NCBI GenBank assembly: GCA_963707835.1
Contig: CAVPRI010000001.1
Location: 992,001-1,056,000, forward strand
Origin: Bog-473 sp963707835
Lineage (GTDB): Bacteria; Actinomycetota; Acidimicrobiia; Acidimicrobiales; RAAP-2
Length of the DNA stretch: 64,000 bases
Direction: 5' to 3'
The notes under the pieces are model-generated. The model had not been told where the DNA came from. It ran no database searches and saw only the letters and a program-made list of their open reading frames with translations. This document shows positions 26,764 through 36,557 of this stretch, piece after piece. The first letter of the stretch is position 1; every line of letters begins with the position of its first letter. Position numbers and translations under genes: made by a program.

Positions 26764-27383
26764 TCAGTCCGCGTGCACCGAGCGCAGGCCCGCCCAGGCC
26801 AGGTCCGCCACCCGGCGGGCCAGCCGCCGGGCCTCCTCCTCGAGGGCCTCCGACGAGGGCCGGTGCTCCATGAACTGGCGGCTGGCTCCCTCGGCCATAC
26901 CGACGATGCCGTAGGCCAGGAGGCGCCGATGGTCGTCGTCGAGACCGGCGGCGATCAGCGGGTCGATGGCCTCGGCGATGGCATCCTCCACGGTGCGCAG
27001 CGCCCGCCCGAGCTCCTCGTCGTCCGCATGGCCCCTCCCGTAGAGGAGGCGGAACTCCGCCTCGTGGCTGACCACCAGGCGGAAGTACGCGGCGAAGCCC
27101 AGCTCGACCTGCTGGCGAGGGCCTTGGGCTTGGGATACGGCCCACGGATCTCCGCCAGCAGGTCCTGGGCGATCGAGTCGACCAGCTCGAGGTAGAGCGC
27201 TCGCTTGGAGGAGAAGTGCTGGTACAGCAACGGCTTGGTGACCCCGGCCGCCTCGGCGATGTCGTCCATGGTGGTGGCGCGGTAGCCGCGCTGGGCGAAG
27301 AGCTCCAGGGCGACGGCGAAGAGTTGACGCCGCCGTTGTTCCGCCCGGAGCCGTCGTGCGGTGGGCTGGACCGCGGTTGCCAT
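26764..27383 (-). CDS. TetR-family transcriptional regulator (one frameshift here)
   Basis: About 205 residues. The N-terminal helix-turn-helix is clear: LFAQRGYRATTMDDIAEAAGV, then LLYQHFSSKRALYLELV. The ligand-binding half continues after a break near 27110 with SHEAEFRLLYGRG, ALRTVEDAIAEAIDPLI and LLAYGIVGMAEGAS. The start is ATG 27383; a GTG at 27392 is possible. It is convergent with the acyl-CoA dehydrogenase, 25 bp apart, and is the obvious candidate to bind the palindrome at 25415. No similar palindrome precedes its own gene, so autoregulation is not supported. Confidence 0.82.
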
Positions 27384-27441
27384 CAGGCTCACGCTATCCA
27401 AGGACCCGGGATGGTTCACCGTGGCGCCCCCCGGGGGTCGC

Positions 27442-28487
27442 TCAGCCTGGTGCGCCGAGGCCGGGAACCCGCTCGAGGATCCTGGCCAGGCGGTCGGGGA
27501 GGTCGGCGACGTTGAACCAGGTGGCCGCCACCAGGTGGTTGTGCTCCACCAGGCTCTGGTCGGGTTGGTCGAGCCAGTGGCCCAGTGGCACCGGGTCGTC
27601 GGCGGCGAACCAGCGGAAACCGAACGCGGCCAGCTCGGCGGCGACGGGATAGGAGCCGATGGCCAGAGGCCGGCGGTGGGTGGCCGACTCCACCGAGGGG
27701 TTGCCGAACCCTTCCCAGAAGGATGGGAGGAGCACTGCGTCGCAGGCCGCGTAGGCATCAGCGATCGAACCGGTCCCGGCGATTCCCGCGCCGCACCGGG
27801 CACCGCGCTCCCGCGAGCAGGCGTTCGAGCTCGGGCTCGTAGCCGTCCTCGGCCGGTCCGAGGAGCCAGTAGGTGGCGCCGGTCGCCTCGGCCAGCCTCA
27901 GGGCGCCCGGGACGTTCTTGCGCGCCAGCGCGCGGGTGGGCTGCAACACCAGCCGCTCCTCGTCGGCCACTCCGAGCCGCCGGCGCGTTGCCTGGCGGTC
28001 GCCCGGCGGTCGGGTCGGCGTCGAACGTGTTGTACACGGTGGTGGCCGTGGATCCCCCGGGCGGCCAGATCGGTACGGCTGCGCTCGTTGATGGTCACGT
28101 GCACCCACGCGGGGTCATCGGGCGGAGGCGGGAAGTTGGCGGTGTGCGGCCGCTGCCACGGCAGGTCGTGGTGGTGCAGGATCGTGGGCCTCCCGGCGCA
28201 TGCCCTCGCCACGGCGGCACCGGCACGCGGGTTGAGCGGCAGTGAGCAGAGGTTCTCGACGATCACCAGGTCCGCCGGGGACAGGGCTTCGACGAGCTCC
28301 TCGGTGCATCGGCGGAGCGGGGGCGTCGATGGCCAGCCCTTCGATCACCGTGTCGACCGGCCCGGCGCCCGCCACGGTGCGCACGTCCCACCCGAGGCGG
28401 ACCAGGGCGCGCGGCCCACTTGGCGGCCTCCACCGCCACGCCGTCCGACCCGCCGAGGCGGAACGAGACGATCGAGCAGGTCGGCAT
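27442..28487 (-). CDS. Group 1/GT4-type glycosyltransferase (at least four frameshifts here)
   Basis: Start ATG 28487 (MPTCSIVSFRLGGSDGVAVE, the usual GT4 opening with a glycine-rich first loop). The pieces then run through several frames: VENLCSLPLNPRAG, RPTILHHHDLPWQRP, VHVTINERSRTDLAARGI, LQPTRALARKNVPGALRLAE and finally LLPSFWEGFGNPSVES, whose E-x7-E carries the nucleotide-sugar-binding glutamates. About 347 residues once repaired. It would transfer a sugar from a nucleotide sugar to a lipid or polysaccharide acceptor. It diverges from gmd, suggesting GDP-sugar use, but the donor is unproven. Confidence 0.75.
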
Positions 28488-28555
28488 GTCCGGCACTCTA
28501 AGTCCGCCGCCCGGTGGGACCGGGGCGCCGGTTTCGGTCGAGTAGCGTTGCAGCG

Positions 28556-29527
28556 ATGGCGAAGCGCGCACTGATCACGGGCGTCACCGGCCAGGACGGC
28601 TCCTACCTGGCCGAGTTCCTCCTCGAGCGTGGCTACGACGTCATCGGGATGGTACGCCGCTCGAGCACGGTGAACTTCGAGCGCATCGCCCACGTCCAGG
28701 ACCAGCTCGAGCTGGTCGCAGGGGACCTCCTCGACGAGGGCTCGCTGATCAACATTCTGCGCGACCACCGTCCCGACGAGGTCTACAACCTGGCCGCGCA
28801 GTCCTTCGTCCAGACCAGCTTGAGCCAGCCCGTGCTCACCGGCGAGACCACCGCCATCGGCGTCACCCGGTTGCTCGATGCCATCCGGTTGGTCGACCCC
28901 GAGATCCGCTTCTACCAGGCGAGCTCCTCGGAGATGTTCGGCAAGGTGCTCGAGGTGCCCCAGAAGGAGACGACGCCCTTCTACCCCCGGAGCCCCTACG
29001 GCGTGGCCAAGGTCTACGGGCACTGGATCACGGTCAATTACCGAGAGAGCTACTCGCTGCACGCGTCGTCGGGGATCCTGTTCAACCACGAGTCCCCCCG
29101 CCGCGGACTCGAGTTCGTGACGCGCAAGGTGACCAACGCCGTGGCTCGCATCGCCAACGGGCTCGACGACAAGCTGGCGCTCGGCAACCTCGACGCGCAG
29201 CGTGACTGGGGCTATGCCGCGGACTACGTGCGTGCCATGTGGCTCATGCTCCAGCAGGACGCCCCGGGCGACTTCGTGGTGGCCACCGGGGAGACCCACA
29301 CGGTTCGCGAGCTGTGCCGCCTGGCTTTCGAGGCGGCCGGGCTCGACTGGGAGAAGCACGTGGTCATGGACGAGCGGTTCCTGCGGCCCGCCGAGGTGGA
29401 CCTGCTGGTGGGCGATCCGGGCAAGGCCCACCGCGAGCTGGGCTGGCAGCCCGAGGTCGACTTCCCGGGTCTGGTGGCCATGATGGTCGAGGCCGACATG
29501 GACCTGGTTCGCAAGAGCCTGGCCTAG
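28556..29527 (+). CDS. gmd: GDP-mannose 4,6-dehydratase
   Basis: 323 residues from ATG 28556. An SDR-family dehydratase with the GMD signature GVTGQDGSYLAEFLLERGY, RRSSTVNFERI, LVAGDLLDEGSL, VYNLAAQSFVQTS, SSSEMFGKV, the catalytic SPYGVAKVYGHW (YxxxK), NHESPRRGLEFVTRKVT and GNLDAQRDWGYAADYV. It converts GDP-mannose to GDP-4-keto-6-deoxymannose, the precursor of GDP-fucose, GDP-rhamnose or related deoxysugars in surface glycans. No reductase partner is in the window. The gene reads cleanly, unlike its neighbours on both sides. Confidence 0.96.
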   Translation: MAKRALITGVTGQDGSYLAEFLLERGYDVIGMVRRSSTVNFERIAHVQDQLELVAGDLLDEGSLINILRDHRPDEVYNLAAQSFVQTSLSQPVLTGETTAIGVTRLLDAIRLVDPEIRFYQASSSEMFGKVLEVPQKETTPFYPRSPYGVAKVYGHWITVNYRESYSLHASSGILFNHESPRRGLEFVTRKVTNAVARIANGLDDKLALGNLDAQRDWGYAADYVRAMWLMLQQDAPGDFVVATGETHTVRELCRLAFEAAGLDWEKHVVMDERFLRPAEVDLLVGDPGKAHRELGWQPEVDFPGLVAMMVEADMDLVRKSLA

Positions 29528-29556
29528 CTGGAGGCCGTCGCGCTGAGCTCGCCGCG

Positions 29557-30378
29557 TTGCCCGCCGCCATCTCCGCCGACCCGGCCGGGGTCCTGGTGGC
29601 CTTCGGTGCCGGGATCCTCTCCTTCGTCTCACCCTGCGTCCTCCCCCTGGTGCCGGGGTACGTCTCGATGGTCTCGGGGATCTCGGCGTCCGAGCTCGAG
29701 TGCCGGCGGCGACGGCGTCACGCCCGCCGCCGTCAGGGGCCCGGTCCTGCGGGGCATCGGACTCTTCGTCGCCGGCTTCACCCTGGTCTTCGTGGCCCTC
29801 GGCGCGACGGCCTCCGGCGTCGGTCACCTGCTCGACTCCCACCAGCTCCTCCTGAGCGAGGTGAGCGGCGCAGTGATCATCGCTCTCGGGGCCGTGATGC
29901 TCCGTCGGCGCCCTACCGGGCCGGGTCTGGGCCCACACGGGCTCTGGGACGCTGGGGGTGGTGTCGCGGGTCGTCGGGGACCCGCCGATTCCACGTTCGG
30001 CCGGGCCGGCTCGGGGTCTGGGCCGCTCCGCTCATGGGCATGGCCTTCGCCTTCGCCTGGACGCCGTGCATCGGTCCGGTCCTCGGGGTCGTCCTCAAGC
30101 TGGCGGCCGGCAACGGCACGCTGCCCGGCGGTGTGCTGCTCCTGTTCGCGTACTCCCTGGGCCTGGCGTTGCCGTTCGTCCTCGTCGGCCTGGCCTTCGG
30201 CCGGCTCACGTCGATGCTGGCCCGGGCTCGCAGCTGGCTGTGGGTCGTCGAGGTGGTGGCGGGAGTCGTCCTCATCGCCTTCGGGATCCTCCTGGTGACA
30301 CACAACGTGGGTTGGGTGTCGATCCAGGTGTCGAACCTTCTCAATGACCTGGGCCTGGGCCGTCTCTCCACCAGTTGA
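29557..30378 (+). CDS. ccdA: CcdA-type thiol-disulfide electron-transfer membrane protein (frameshifted)
   Basis: About 273 residues with six predicted membrane helices. The paired cysteine motifs of CcdA/DsbD-beta are present: FVSPCVLPLVPGY near the N-terminus and FAWTPCIGPVLG in the second half. The central part (LRGIGLFVAGFTLVFVALG, SGAVIIALGAVML) lies in another frame, with compensating breaks near 29700 and 29960. It carries reducing equivalents across the membrane to the thioredoxin/CcmH pair that keep apocytochrome CxxCH cysteines reduced. The TTG start at 29557 is uncertain. It opens the cytochrome c maturation cluster. Confidence 0.85.
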   Translation: MPAAISADPAGVLVAFGAGILSFVSPCVLPLVPGYVSMVSGISASELECRRRRRHARRRQGPGPAGHRTLRRRLHPGLRGPRRDGLRRRSPARLPPAPPERGERRSDHRSRGRDAPSAPYRAGSGPTRALGRWGWCRGSSGTRRFHVRPGRLGVWAAPLMGMAFAFAWTPCIGPVLGVVLKLAAGNGTLPGGVLLLFAYSLGLALPFVLVGLAFGRLTSMLARARSWLWVVEVVAGVVLIAFGILLVTHNVGWVSIQVSNLLNDLGLGRLSTS

Positions 30379-30494
30379 CCGCGGCCGGCGCCGGGGCCAC
30401 CCGGAGATCCGAGCTGGAAGCGACGGGCGGAGGGCCAGACGTGGACCCGCTTGGAACCCTGGGACCCGGCCCCCCTACCATGGTGGGGAAGGCC

Positions 30495-31229
30495 ATGGCC
30501 CCCGTCGTCCTACTTCCGTGCCGCGGTCGCGCTCGCCGGCCGATTCCCCGCTCTCGCCGGGGTCGATCTCTCTCTCGAGACAGGTGAGGTCGTCGTCGTG
30601 GTCGGCGCCAACGGTGCCGGCAAGACCAGCCTCCTGCGAGCGTGTGCGGGCCTGTTGCCGGTCACGTCCGGGGAGGCCACCGTCCTCGGCGTCGACATGA
30701 CCGCGGACCACACCGCGGTGCGCCGCTACGTCGGTCTGCTCGGGCATGCCGCACCGCTCTACGACGAGCTGAGTGCGGCGGAGAACGTGCGGTTCGCCGT
30801 GCGGGCACTGGGCCTGCCGGCTTCGCGGGCCGACGACGCACTCGAACGCCTCGGGGTCGGTCGGACGCCTGCGCACCACGCCCACAGGTCGGCTCTCCGC
30901 CGGCCAGCGTCGAAGGGTGGCCCTGGCTGCACTCGTGGCGCGACGCCCCGCGCTGTGGCTGCTCGACGAGCCCCACGCCGCGCTCGACGCGTCGGCACGC
31001 GTCCTGCTCGGTCGAGCTCGTCGCCGAGGCCGTGGCGGACGGTGCGAGCGTGTTGCTCTCCTCGCACGAGCCGCAGCTCTCGGTGCCGCTGGCCGACCGC
31101 GTCGTGTCCATGGGCGGCGGCCGGGTGATCGGCGATGCGGCCGGGGGACGGGGCCTGACCCTGGCCGCGGTCCGTCCGTCGGACGTCGAGGGAAGCGCCA
31201 CGGTGACAGAGGCCAGCCATGTGGCATGA
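30495..31229 (+). CDS. ccmA: Heme exporter ATP-binding protein CcmA (frameshifted)
   Basis: ATG 30495 follows GGGGAAGG. A one-base shift just after the start is needed to join MAPVVLL to AAVALAGRFPALAGVDLSLE. Walker A is GANGAGKTSLLRA, the ABC signature reads LSAGQRRRVALAALV, Walker B is LWLLDEPHAALD, and the H-loop is LLSSHEP. About 244 residues with further breaks near 30880 and 31015. With CcmB and CcmC it forms the ABC complex that releases holo-CcmE. The 3' end overlaps ccmB by 11 bp. Confidence 0.85.
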
Positions 31230-31891
31230 CGCCTTGCTGGTGGCGGGCAAGGACCTGCGGATCGAGGCGCGCTCGCGGGTCGCGCCTGTGGCAGGTCGTC
31301 CCCTTCGCCCTTCTCGTGCTCGATCCTCTTGGCCTTCGCCATCGGGCCCGGACGAGGCGGCGCTGCGGCATGCCGCTCCCGGGATCTTCTGGGTGGCGCT
31401 GCTGTTCTCGACCGTCTTGGCGATCCAGCGCAGCGTGGCGGTGGAGTCCGGCGAGGGCACCCGCGACGGGTCTCAGGCTCTCGGGCATCGATCCGGCCGG
31501 AATCTTCCTGGGCAAGGCGGCCGCGGTGGGTCTGCAGCTGCTGGCGCTCCAGGCGGTCCTGTGGGCCGGGGTGACCTTCCTCTTCGACGTGCGGGTGCAC
31601 GTGGTGTGGCTGGCGGTGGTGGCCAGCCTGTTGGCCACGATCGGGCTGGCATGCGCGGGTGTCCTCTACGGCGCCCTCTCGGCCGGGCTGCGCGTGCGCG
31701 ACACCCTGCTGCCCCTGTTGGTCCTGCCCGTGCTCGCCCCGGTGTTGCTGGCCGGCTCGAAGGTATGGGAGGCGGCGATCGAGTCCAACGTCTCCTCGGG
31801 CGCGCAGTGGTTGAAGATCCTCGTGCCCTTCGCCGTCGTCTACCTCGCACTCGGCGTCGTGCTCTACGGACCCCTCCAGGAAGCCGCATGA
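31219..31891 (+). CDS. ccmB: Heme exporter permease CcmB (frameshifted)
   Basis: About 223 residues over three frames, with several breaks between 31280 and 31480. The N-terminal LLVAGKDLRIEARSR matches the CcmB amphipathic start. It is followed by FWVALLFSTVLAIQRSVAVE, GLRLSGIDPAGIFLGKA, and helices ending in RDTLLPLLVLPVLAPVLLAG. Six membrane spans are expected. It is the permease partner of CcmA. The stop TGA overlaps the ccmC ATG (ATGA), indicating tight coupling. Confidence 0.83.
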
Positions 31892-32750
31892 GCGCGCCGG
31901 CGACCACGACGGCGCGACCCGCCCGCCCGCGCTGGCTCAACGCGTTGGGGATCCTCGGCGTGGTGACGCTGGCGCTCACGGTGTGGCTGGGCCTGTGGGT
32001 CACGCCGCCCGACGTCGTGCAGGGGGACCTGGCTCGGCTCCTCTACATCCACCCGCCGCTGGCCACGGTGGCGTTGTACTGGGTGGGGATCGTGGCGGGC
32101 GGCGGCAGCCTGCTCTACCTGTGGCCCCGGACGCGCTCGCTGTTCTGGGACCGCCTGGCCGCCTCGGCCGTGGAGGTCGGGACCGTGTTCTGCCGCGCTG
32201 ACGCTGGTGACCGGATCCCTGTGGGGGCGCCCGGCTTGGGGCACCTGGTGGACCTGGGACGCCGCGCCTGACCTCGACCGCGGTGCTGCTCTTGCTCGAG
32301 ATCGGCTACCTGGCGCTCCGCCGGGTGCCCGCCGAGCATGCCGTCCGCGCCCGGCGGTGCGCCGTGGCCGCACTGCTGATCGCGGTGGACATCCCGCTCG
32401 TCCACTTCTCGGTCGACTGGTGGAACACCCTGCACCAGGGCGGCACGTTCATCGACCCCGGCTTCAAGATCCACGCCTCCGCCTCCATGTCGTGGACCTT
32501 CCTGCTGGGCCTGGTCGCCTTCTCGCTGATCTTCGTCTGGCTCCTCGGTGTGCGCTATCAGGTCGAGGTGCTCGAGGACTCCGTCGGTGACCAGGAGCTC
32601 GAGGTCTCGCTGGCCGAGCGCTGGAACGAGGACGCGGGTCTGTCGGGGCCGGTACGGTCGGCACGGCCGGCACGCCTGGACTGGCGAGTGCCGAGCGCGG
32701 GGGTACGCCGTGAGGTACGTCGACGCCGGCTACGCCGTGACGCTCGGTGA
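31888..32750 (+). CDS. ccmC: Heme-handling protein CcmC (frameshifted)
   Basis: ATG 31888. Six-helix membrane protein with the heme-binding tryptophan-rich WWD motif WGRPAWGTWWTWDA, and conserved histidine-bearing loops RLLYIHPPLATVALYW and LVHFSVDWWNTLHQG. Two breaks (near 32195 and 32270) flank the WWD segment. CcmC loads heme onto CcmE on the outer face. As read, the frame continues to 32750, but the Arg-rich last roughly 35 residues are not conserved. The real end may be the TGA at 32711-32713, overlapping the ccmD start. Confidence 0.87.
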
Positions 32751-32875
32751 CCCTGCTGGTGTACGCGGTCTCCCTGGTCCTGCGCCGTCGACGCTGGGAG
32801 CGGGCGCTGGCGGCGTCGGAGCAGCCGCACGCCGACGGCGGCGCACCTGCCCCGGCACGTGACGAGCCGTCGTGA
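32710..32875 (+). CDS. ccmD: CcmD-like small membrane protein (frameshifted)
   Basis: A short gene of about 54 codons between ccmC and ccmE, in the position ccmD always takes. GTG 32710 gives VRYVDAGYAVTLGD. After a one-base break near 32750 comes a hydrophobic span, LLVYAVSLVLRRRRW, then a charged tail. One membrane helix followed by arginines is the CcmD pattern; CcmD helps release holo-CcmE from the CcmABC complex. Its TGA overlaps the ccmE GTG (GTGA). The call rests on position, size and topology, not on strong sequence motifs. Confidence 0.65.
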
Positions 32876-33390
32876 GCACCACCACCGAGCCGAGCCCACC
32901 CCCTGTCCCACCCACGTCCGAGGAGCGCCCGGGGCCGCCGGTGCCGCCGCCGCGACGCCGGCAAGACGAGCAGGCGCGTCCTTGCCGTGTTCGTGCTGCT
33001 CGGTGGGCGCTGGTCTTCCTCCTCGTCGAGGGCCTGGGCAGCTCCCTCGACTACTTCGACACGGTCGACCAGGCCTTGGCGCACCGCAGCACCCTCGGCA
33101 CCTCCACCTTCCGGTTGGAGGGGACCGTGGTCCCGGGAACCATCCACCCCACGTCGACCGGCACGAACTTCGACATCTGCCAGGGCCCCCACGTGGTGCA
33201 CGTGGACAGCGTCGGCAGTCCGCCCGGACTGTTCCAGGACAGGATCCCCGTGGTCGTCGTGGGCCACTTCACCACGGCCACCTCAGCGGATTTCGCCTCG
33301 AACTCGATCCTGGTCAAGCACTCGGCCACCTATGACGCGCAGCATCCGGGCCGGGTAAGGTCGCCGTCGGCCTCGGGTCCGGTCTGCTGA
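32872..33390 (+). CDS. ccmE: Cytochrome c-type biogenesis heme chaperone CcmE (frameshifts near N-terminus)
   Basis: About 172 residues. After a Pro-rich cytosolic stretch and a membrane anchor (LVFLLVEGLG region; two breaks between 32950 and 33010) comes the OB-fold chaperone domain: FRLEGTVVPGTIHP, VHVDSVGSPPGLF, IPVVVVGHF and ILVKHSATY. The KHSATY segment is the covalent heme-binding HxxxY motif with histidine, so this is the canonical His-type CcmE, not the Cys variant. It carries heme from CcmC to CcmF. GTG start overlaps the ccmD stop. Confidence 0.88.
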   Translation: MSTTTEPSPPPVPPTSEERPGPPVPPPRRRQDEQARPCRVRAARWALVFLLVEGLGSSLDYFDTVDQALAHRSTLGTSTFRLEGTVVPGTIHPTSTGTNFDICQGPHVVHVDSVGSPPGLFQDRIPVVVVGHFTTATSADFASNSILVKHSATYDAQHPGRVRSPSASGPVC

Positions 33391-35491
33391 TGATCGACGC
33401 CCATCTCGGGACGATCGGGGTCTGGCTGGCGTTCCTGGCCAGCGTGGCCGGAGTGGTCACGCTGGCGATCGGCTTGGCGCGCCGTGGCGGCGGCGCCGGG
33501 CCGGGGAGCATCCGACGGGCAGGCTCCTGGCCCCGGTCACCCTCGTCGGCGGCGTGCTGGCCGCGCTGGCCATGGAGCACGCGCTGGTGACCCACGACTT
33601 CTCCCTCGTCTTCGTGGCCGAGAACAACAGCACCGTGACGCCCTTGCTGTACTCGATCACCGGCATGTGGTCCGCGCTGGCCGGGTCGATCCTCCTGTGG
33701 GGGCTGGTCCTCGTCGGTCGTCACCACGATCTTCGTGTGGCGCTACCGCCGTCAGGCGGCCGATCCGGTGATCCGCTGGGCCCTCCTGGTGCTCTATGCG
33801 GTCACGGCGTTCTTCTTCGGGCTCATGCTCGGGCCCGCCAACCCGTTCGTGACCGCACCGGGGGCAACCCAGGGGCTCGGGCCCGAACTCGCTTCTCCAG
33901 GACAACCCGCTCGTGGCCATCCACCCTCCGCTGCTCTACGCCGGGTTCGTCGTCTTCACCGTGCCCTTCGCCTTCGCCATCGGCATGCTGGCCACCGGGC
34001 GCGTGGGGGACCGCTGGCAGATCGAGTGCCGGCGGTGGACCCTGGTGGCCTTCACCTTCTTGTCGGTCGGCATCGTGCTCGGGGCGTGGTGGTCCTACCA
34101 GGTGCTGGGCTGGGGCGGGTTCTGGGGGTGGGACCCGGTCGAGAACGCGGCGCTGTTGCCCTGGCTGTGCGGCACTGCGTACCTGCACTCGGTGCTGGTG
34201 CAGGAGCGGCGCGGCCTGATGCGGGTCTGGAACCTCTCGCTGTCGATCGCCACCTTCGCCCTGACCATCCTCGGCACCTTCCTGACCCGATCGGGCGTCA
34301 TCAATTCGGTGCACGCCTTCTCGCGAGTCCTCCCTCGGGCCGCTCCTCATCGGCTTCTTCTTCGTGGTCGTCATCGTCGGGTTCGGGCTGATCGCCTGGC
34401 GCGGCGACCGGTTGCGCTCGCCCGGCGGGATCGACGCGCCGCTCGGGCGTGAGGGGGCGTTCCTGCTCAACAACGTCCTGTTCGTCGGGCTTCGCCTTCG
34501 TGGTCCTCCTCGGGACCGTCTACCCGCTGCTCTACGAGGCCCTGACCCAGCAGCAGGTGACGGTGGGGGCCCCGTTCTTCAACACCGTGGCCGTCCCCGT
34601 CGGACTGGCGCTGCTGTTCCTCATGGCCGTGGCACCGGTGCTGAGTTGGCGCAAGATCAACGGCGCCATGCTCTGGCAGCGTCTGGCCGTCCCGGTGTGG
34701 ATCGGCGTGGTGACCGTCGTGGTGTGCGTGGCTGCCGGCGTGCGCGGGGCGGCCACGCTCGTGGGGTTCGGTCTCGGTGCCATGGCCGCGGCCACCGCCG
34801 GGCGCGCGCCTCGTCCTGTCGGTGCGCGGCGGCGCGGCACGCGTCGGGTGGGATGGTGGCGGGGCCTGGTCGGGACGGGCCAACGGCGGCATGGTCGTCC
34901 ACCTCGGTGTCGTCCTCCTGGCGGTCGGCATCATCGCCGCCACCTCCTATCGCCACCAGACCGAGCTGGCGCTGCACCGGGGGACGGTGGTGACCTACGG
35001 GGGCCACAGCTTCGAGTTCGAGGGGCTGCGCACGGTGAGCTCGCCGTCGCGCACGGCCCAGGAGGCGGTGGTCAAGGTGGACGGCGGTGTGTTCGCCCCG
35101 GCCACGACCAGCTTCGGGGGAGCGCTCGCCGTGGTGGGGACCCCCGCCATCGACTCGGGCCTGTTCGACGACGTCTACCTCACCTTCGATGCGGTCGGCG
35201 GTCTCGGGCGCGACCTCGGGGAGCCAGGCCATCGACAACCTCCCGCCGGGTTCGGTGGCCATCGGCGTGGTGGTCGAGCCGCTGGTGGCGTGGCTGTGGG
35301 CCGGCGGCCTGCTCATCGGGGTCGGTGGCCTCCTGGCCCTGGTGCCCGGCGCCCGCCGCAAGGCGACGGACCCGGTGTCGTCGGCGTCGGAGCTGGTGCG
35401 CGGGGCCAGCGTGCCAGCGGCCGCCGAGCCCGACGGCGCGCCGGCCCGGCCGGTGGGCGTCCTGACCGCCGGCCGGACGGGTCCGCCATGA
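33390..35491 (+). CDS. ccmF: Cytochrome c heme lyase subunit CcmF (at least six frameshifts)
   Basis: About 700 residues, typical of CcmF, spread over all three frames. Segments in order: GTIGVWLAFLASVAGVVTLA, SLVFVAENNSTVTPLLYSIT, NPLVAIHPPLLYAGFVVFTV, the WWD heme motif WGGFWGWDPVENAALLPWL, LTILGTFLTRSGVINSVHAF, FVVLLGTVYPLLYEAL, FFNTVAVPVGLALLFLM, and a C-terminal periplasmic domain ending with a last helix and a Pro/Ala tail. It joins heme to apocytochrome CxxCH cysteines on the outer face. Breaks fall near 33525, 33715, 33895, 34330, 34490, 34800 and 35215. The stop overlaps the next gene (ATGA). Confidence 0.88.
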
Positions 35492-36069
35492 CCGCGCGTC
35501 GGCATCACCCGATCCGCTGGGTGGCCGGGGCCGTCGTCCTGGTCCTGGTGGGGGTGGGTGTGGCGCTGGCCACACGGACGCCCCAGGAAGCCACGGCGGT
35601 CCAGAGCCCGCTCATCGGACACGCCGCGCCCGCCGTGCGGGGCACCGACCTGGCCACCGGGGCCCAGGTCTCGCTCGCGTCCCTGCGCGGCCGCTACGTG
35701 GTGGTCAATTTCTTTGCCAGCTGGTGCACGCCGTGCCAGAAGGAGGCCCCCGACCTCTCGCGCTTCGCCTACCAGCAGTCGCACCAGGCGCGGGGCGCCG
35801 CCATGGTGAGCGTGGTGTTCCACGACACCACCTCGACGGCACGGAAGTTCCTGCGGGACAACGGCGACCTCTGGCCGGCCGTCGCCGACCCGGGTGGGAC
35901 GATCGCCGCCGACTACGGGGTGACCGCGCCGCCGACCACCTTCATCGTCGGCCCCGGCGGTCAGGTCGATGACGTCCTGTTGGGACCGGCCACGCAGGCG
36001 AACCTCGACGACGCGGTGCGTGCCGCTCGCGCCACCCAGACGGCGCGGCAGGGGTCCGGCGGTGGCTGA
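35488..36069 (+). CDS. ccmG: Membrane-anchored thioredoxin-fold protein (TlpA/ResA/CcmG type)
   Basis: 193 residues, unbroken. A short cytosolic start, one membrane helix (about 10-30), then a redoxin domain: VSLASLRGRYVVVNFFASWCTPCQKEAP with the active-site CTPC near residue 80, and the cis-Pro loop VTAPPTTFIVG. It would keep apocytochrome or CcmH cysteines reduced, taking electrons from CcdA at the head of the cluster. Translation is coupled to ccmF (ATGA) and to ccmH (8-bp overlap). Confidence 0.88.
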   Translation: MTARRHHPIRWVAGAVVLVLVGVGVALATRTPQEATAVQSPLIGHAAPAVRGTDLATGAQVSLASLRGRYVVVNFFASWCTPCQKEAPDLSRFAYQQSHQARGAAMVSVVFHDTTSTARKFLRDNGDLWPAVADPGGTIAADYGVTAPPTTFIVGPGGQVDDVLLGPATQANLDDAVRAARATQTARQGSGGG

Positions 36070-36550
36070 GCGGCGCCCGAGGCTCCCCCTGTGGGCCCGT
36101 GTGGCCATCCCCCTGGTCGTGCTCACCGCCGCGCTGGTGATCGGCAGCGGCGTGTTCGACACCGGACCACCCACGGCGGCCCAGCGGGCCGCCACCATCG
36201 AGGCCGGCGTGCGCTGCCCCTCGTGCACGGACCTCTCGGTGGCGCAGTCCAACGCGTCCACGGCCATCACGGTGCGGCACCAGATCGAGCGCATGGTCGA
36301 CGAGGGGCGCTCCACCGCGCAGATCGATCAGCTGCTGGTCTCTGAGTACGGCCAGACGATCCTGCTGGTTCCGCCCGACGCCGGCGGCATCCCCCTCATC
36401 TGGGTCCTCCCCGCCGCGCTCGGCGCCGCGGCCCTGGCCGGGGTCGGGGTCGTCTTCTGGCGCCGGAGCCGTGCGTTCGACGACCTGAAATCGTCCCCGG
36501 TCGATTGGCCGGAGGCGAGGATGCGACCGTGCACGGAGGCGGTGTCGTGA
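36062..36550 (+). CDS. ccmH: Cytochrome c maturation protein CcmH
   Basis: 162 residues from GTG 36062. An N-terminal membrane helix (about 10-28) leads to the thiol motif RCPSC near residue 50, followed by SVAQSNASTAITVRHQIERMVDEGRS and LLVSEYGQTILLVPP. A second helix and a short tail follow. The family's LRCxxC motif reduces the apocytochrome heme-binding site. It reads without breaks, a sharp contrast to ccmA-F just upstream. Confidence 0.9.
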   Translation: MAERRPRLPLWARVAIPLVVLTAALVIGSGVFDTGPPTAAQRAATIEAGVRCPSCTDLSVAQSNASTAITVRHQIERMVDEGRSTAQIDQLLVSEYGQTILLVPPDAGGIPLIWVLPAALGAAALAGVGVVFWRRSRAFDDLKSSPVDWPEARMRPCTEAVS

Positions 36551-36557
36551 GCCACCG

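Noticed and set aside
32710..35491. Programmed ribosomal frameshifting in ccm genes
   Set aside because: There are too many breaks, in both directions, at unrelated sequences, and without slippery heptamers. Base-calling errors explain them better.
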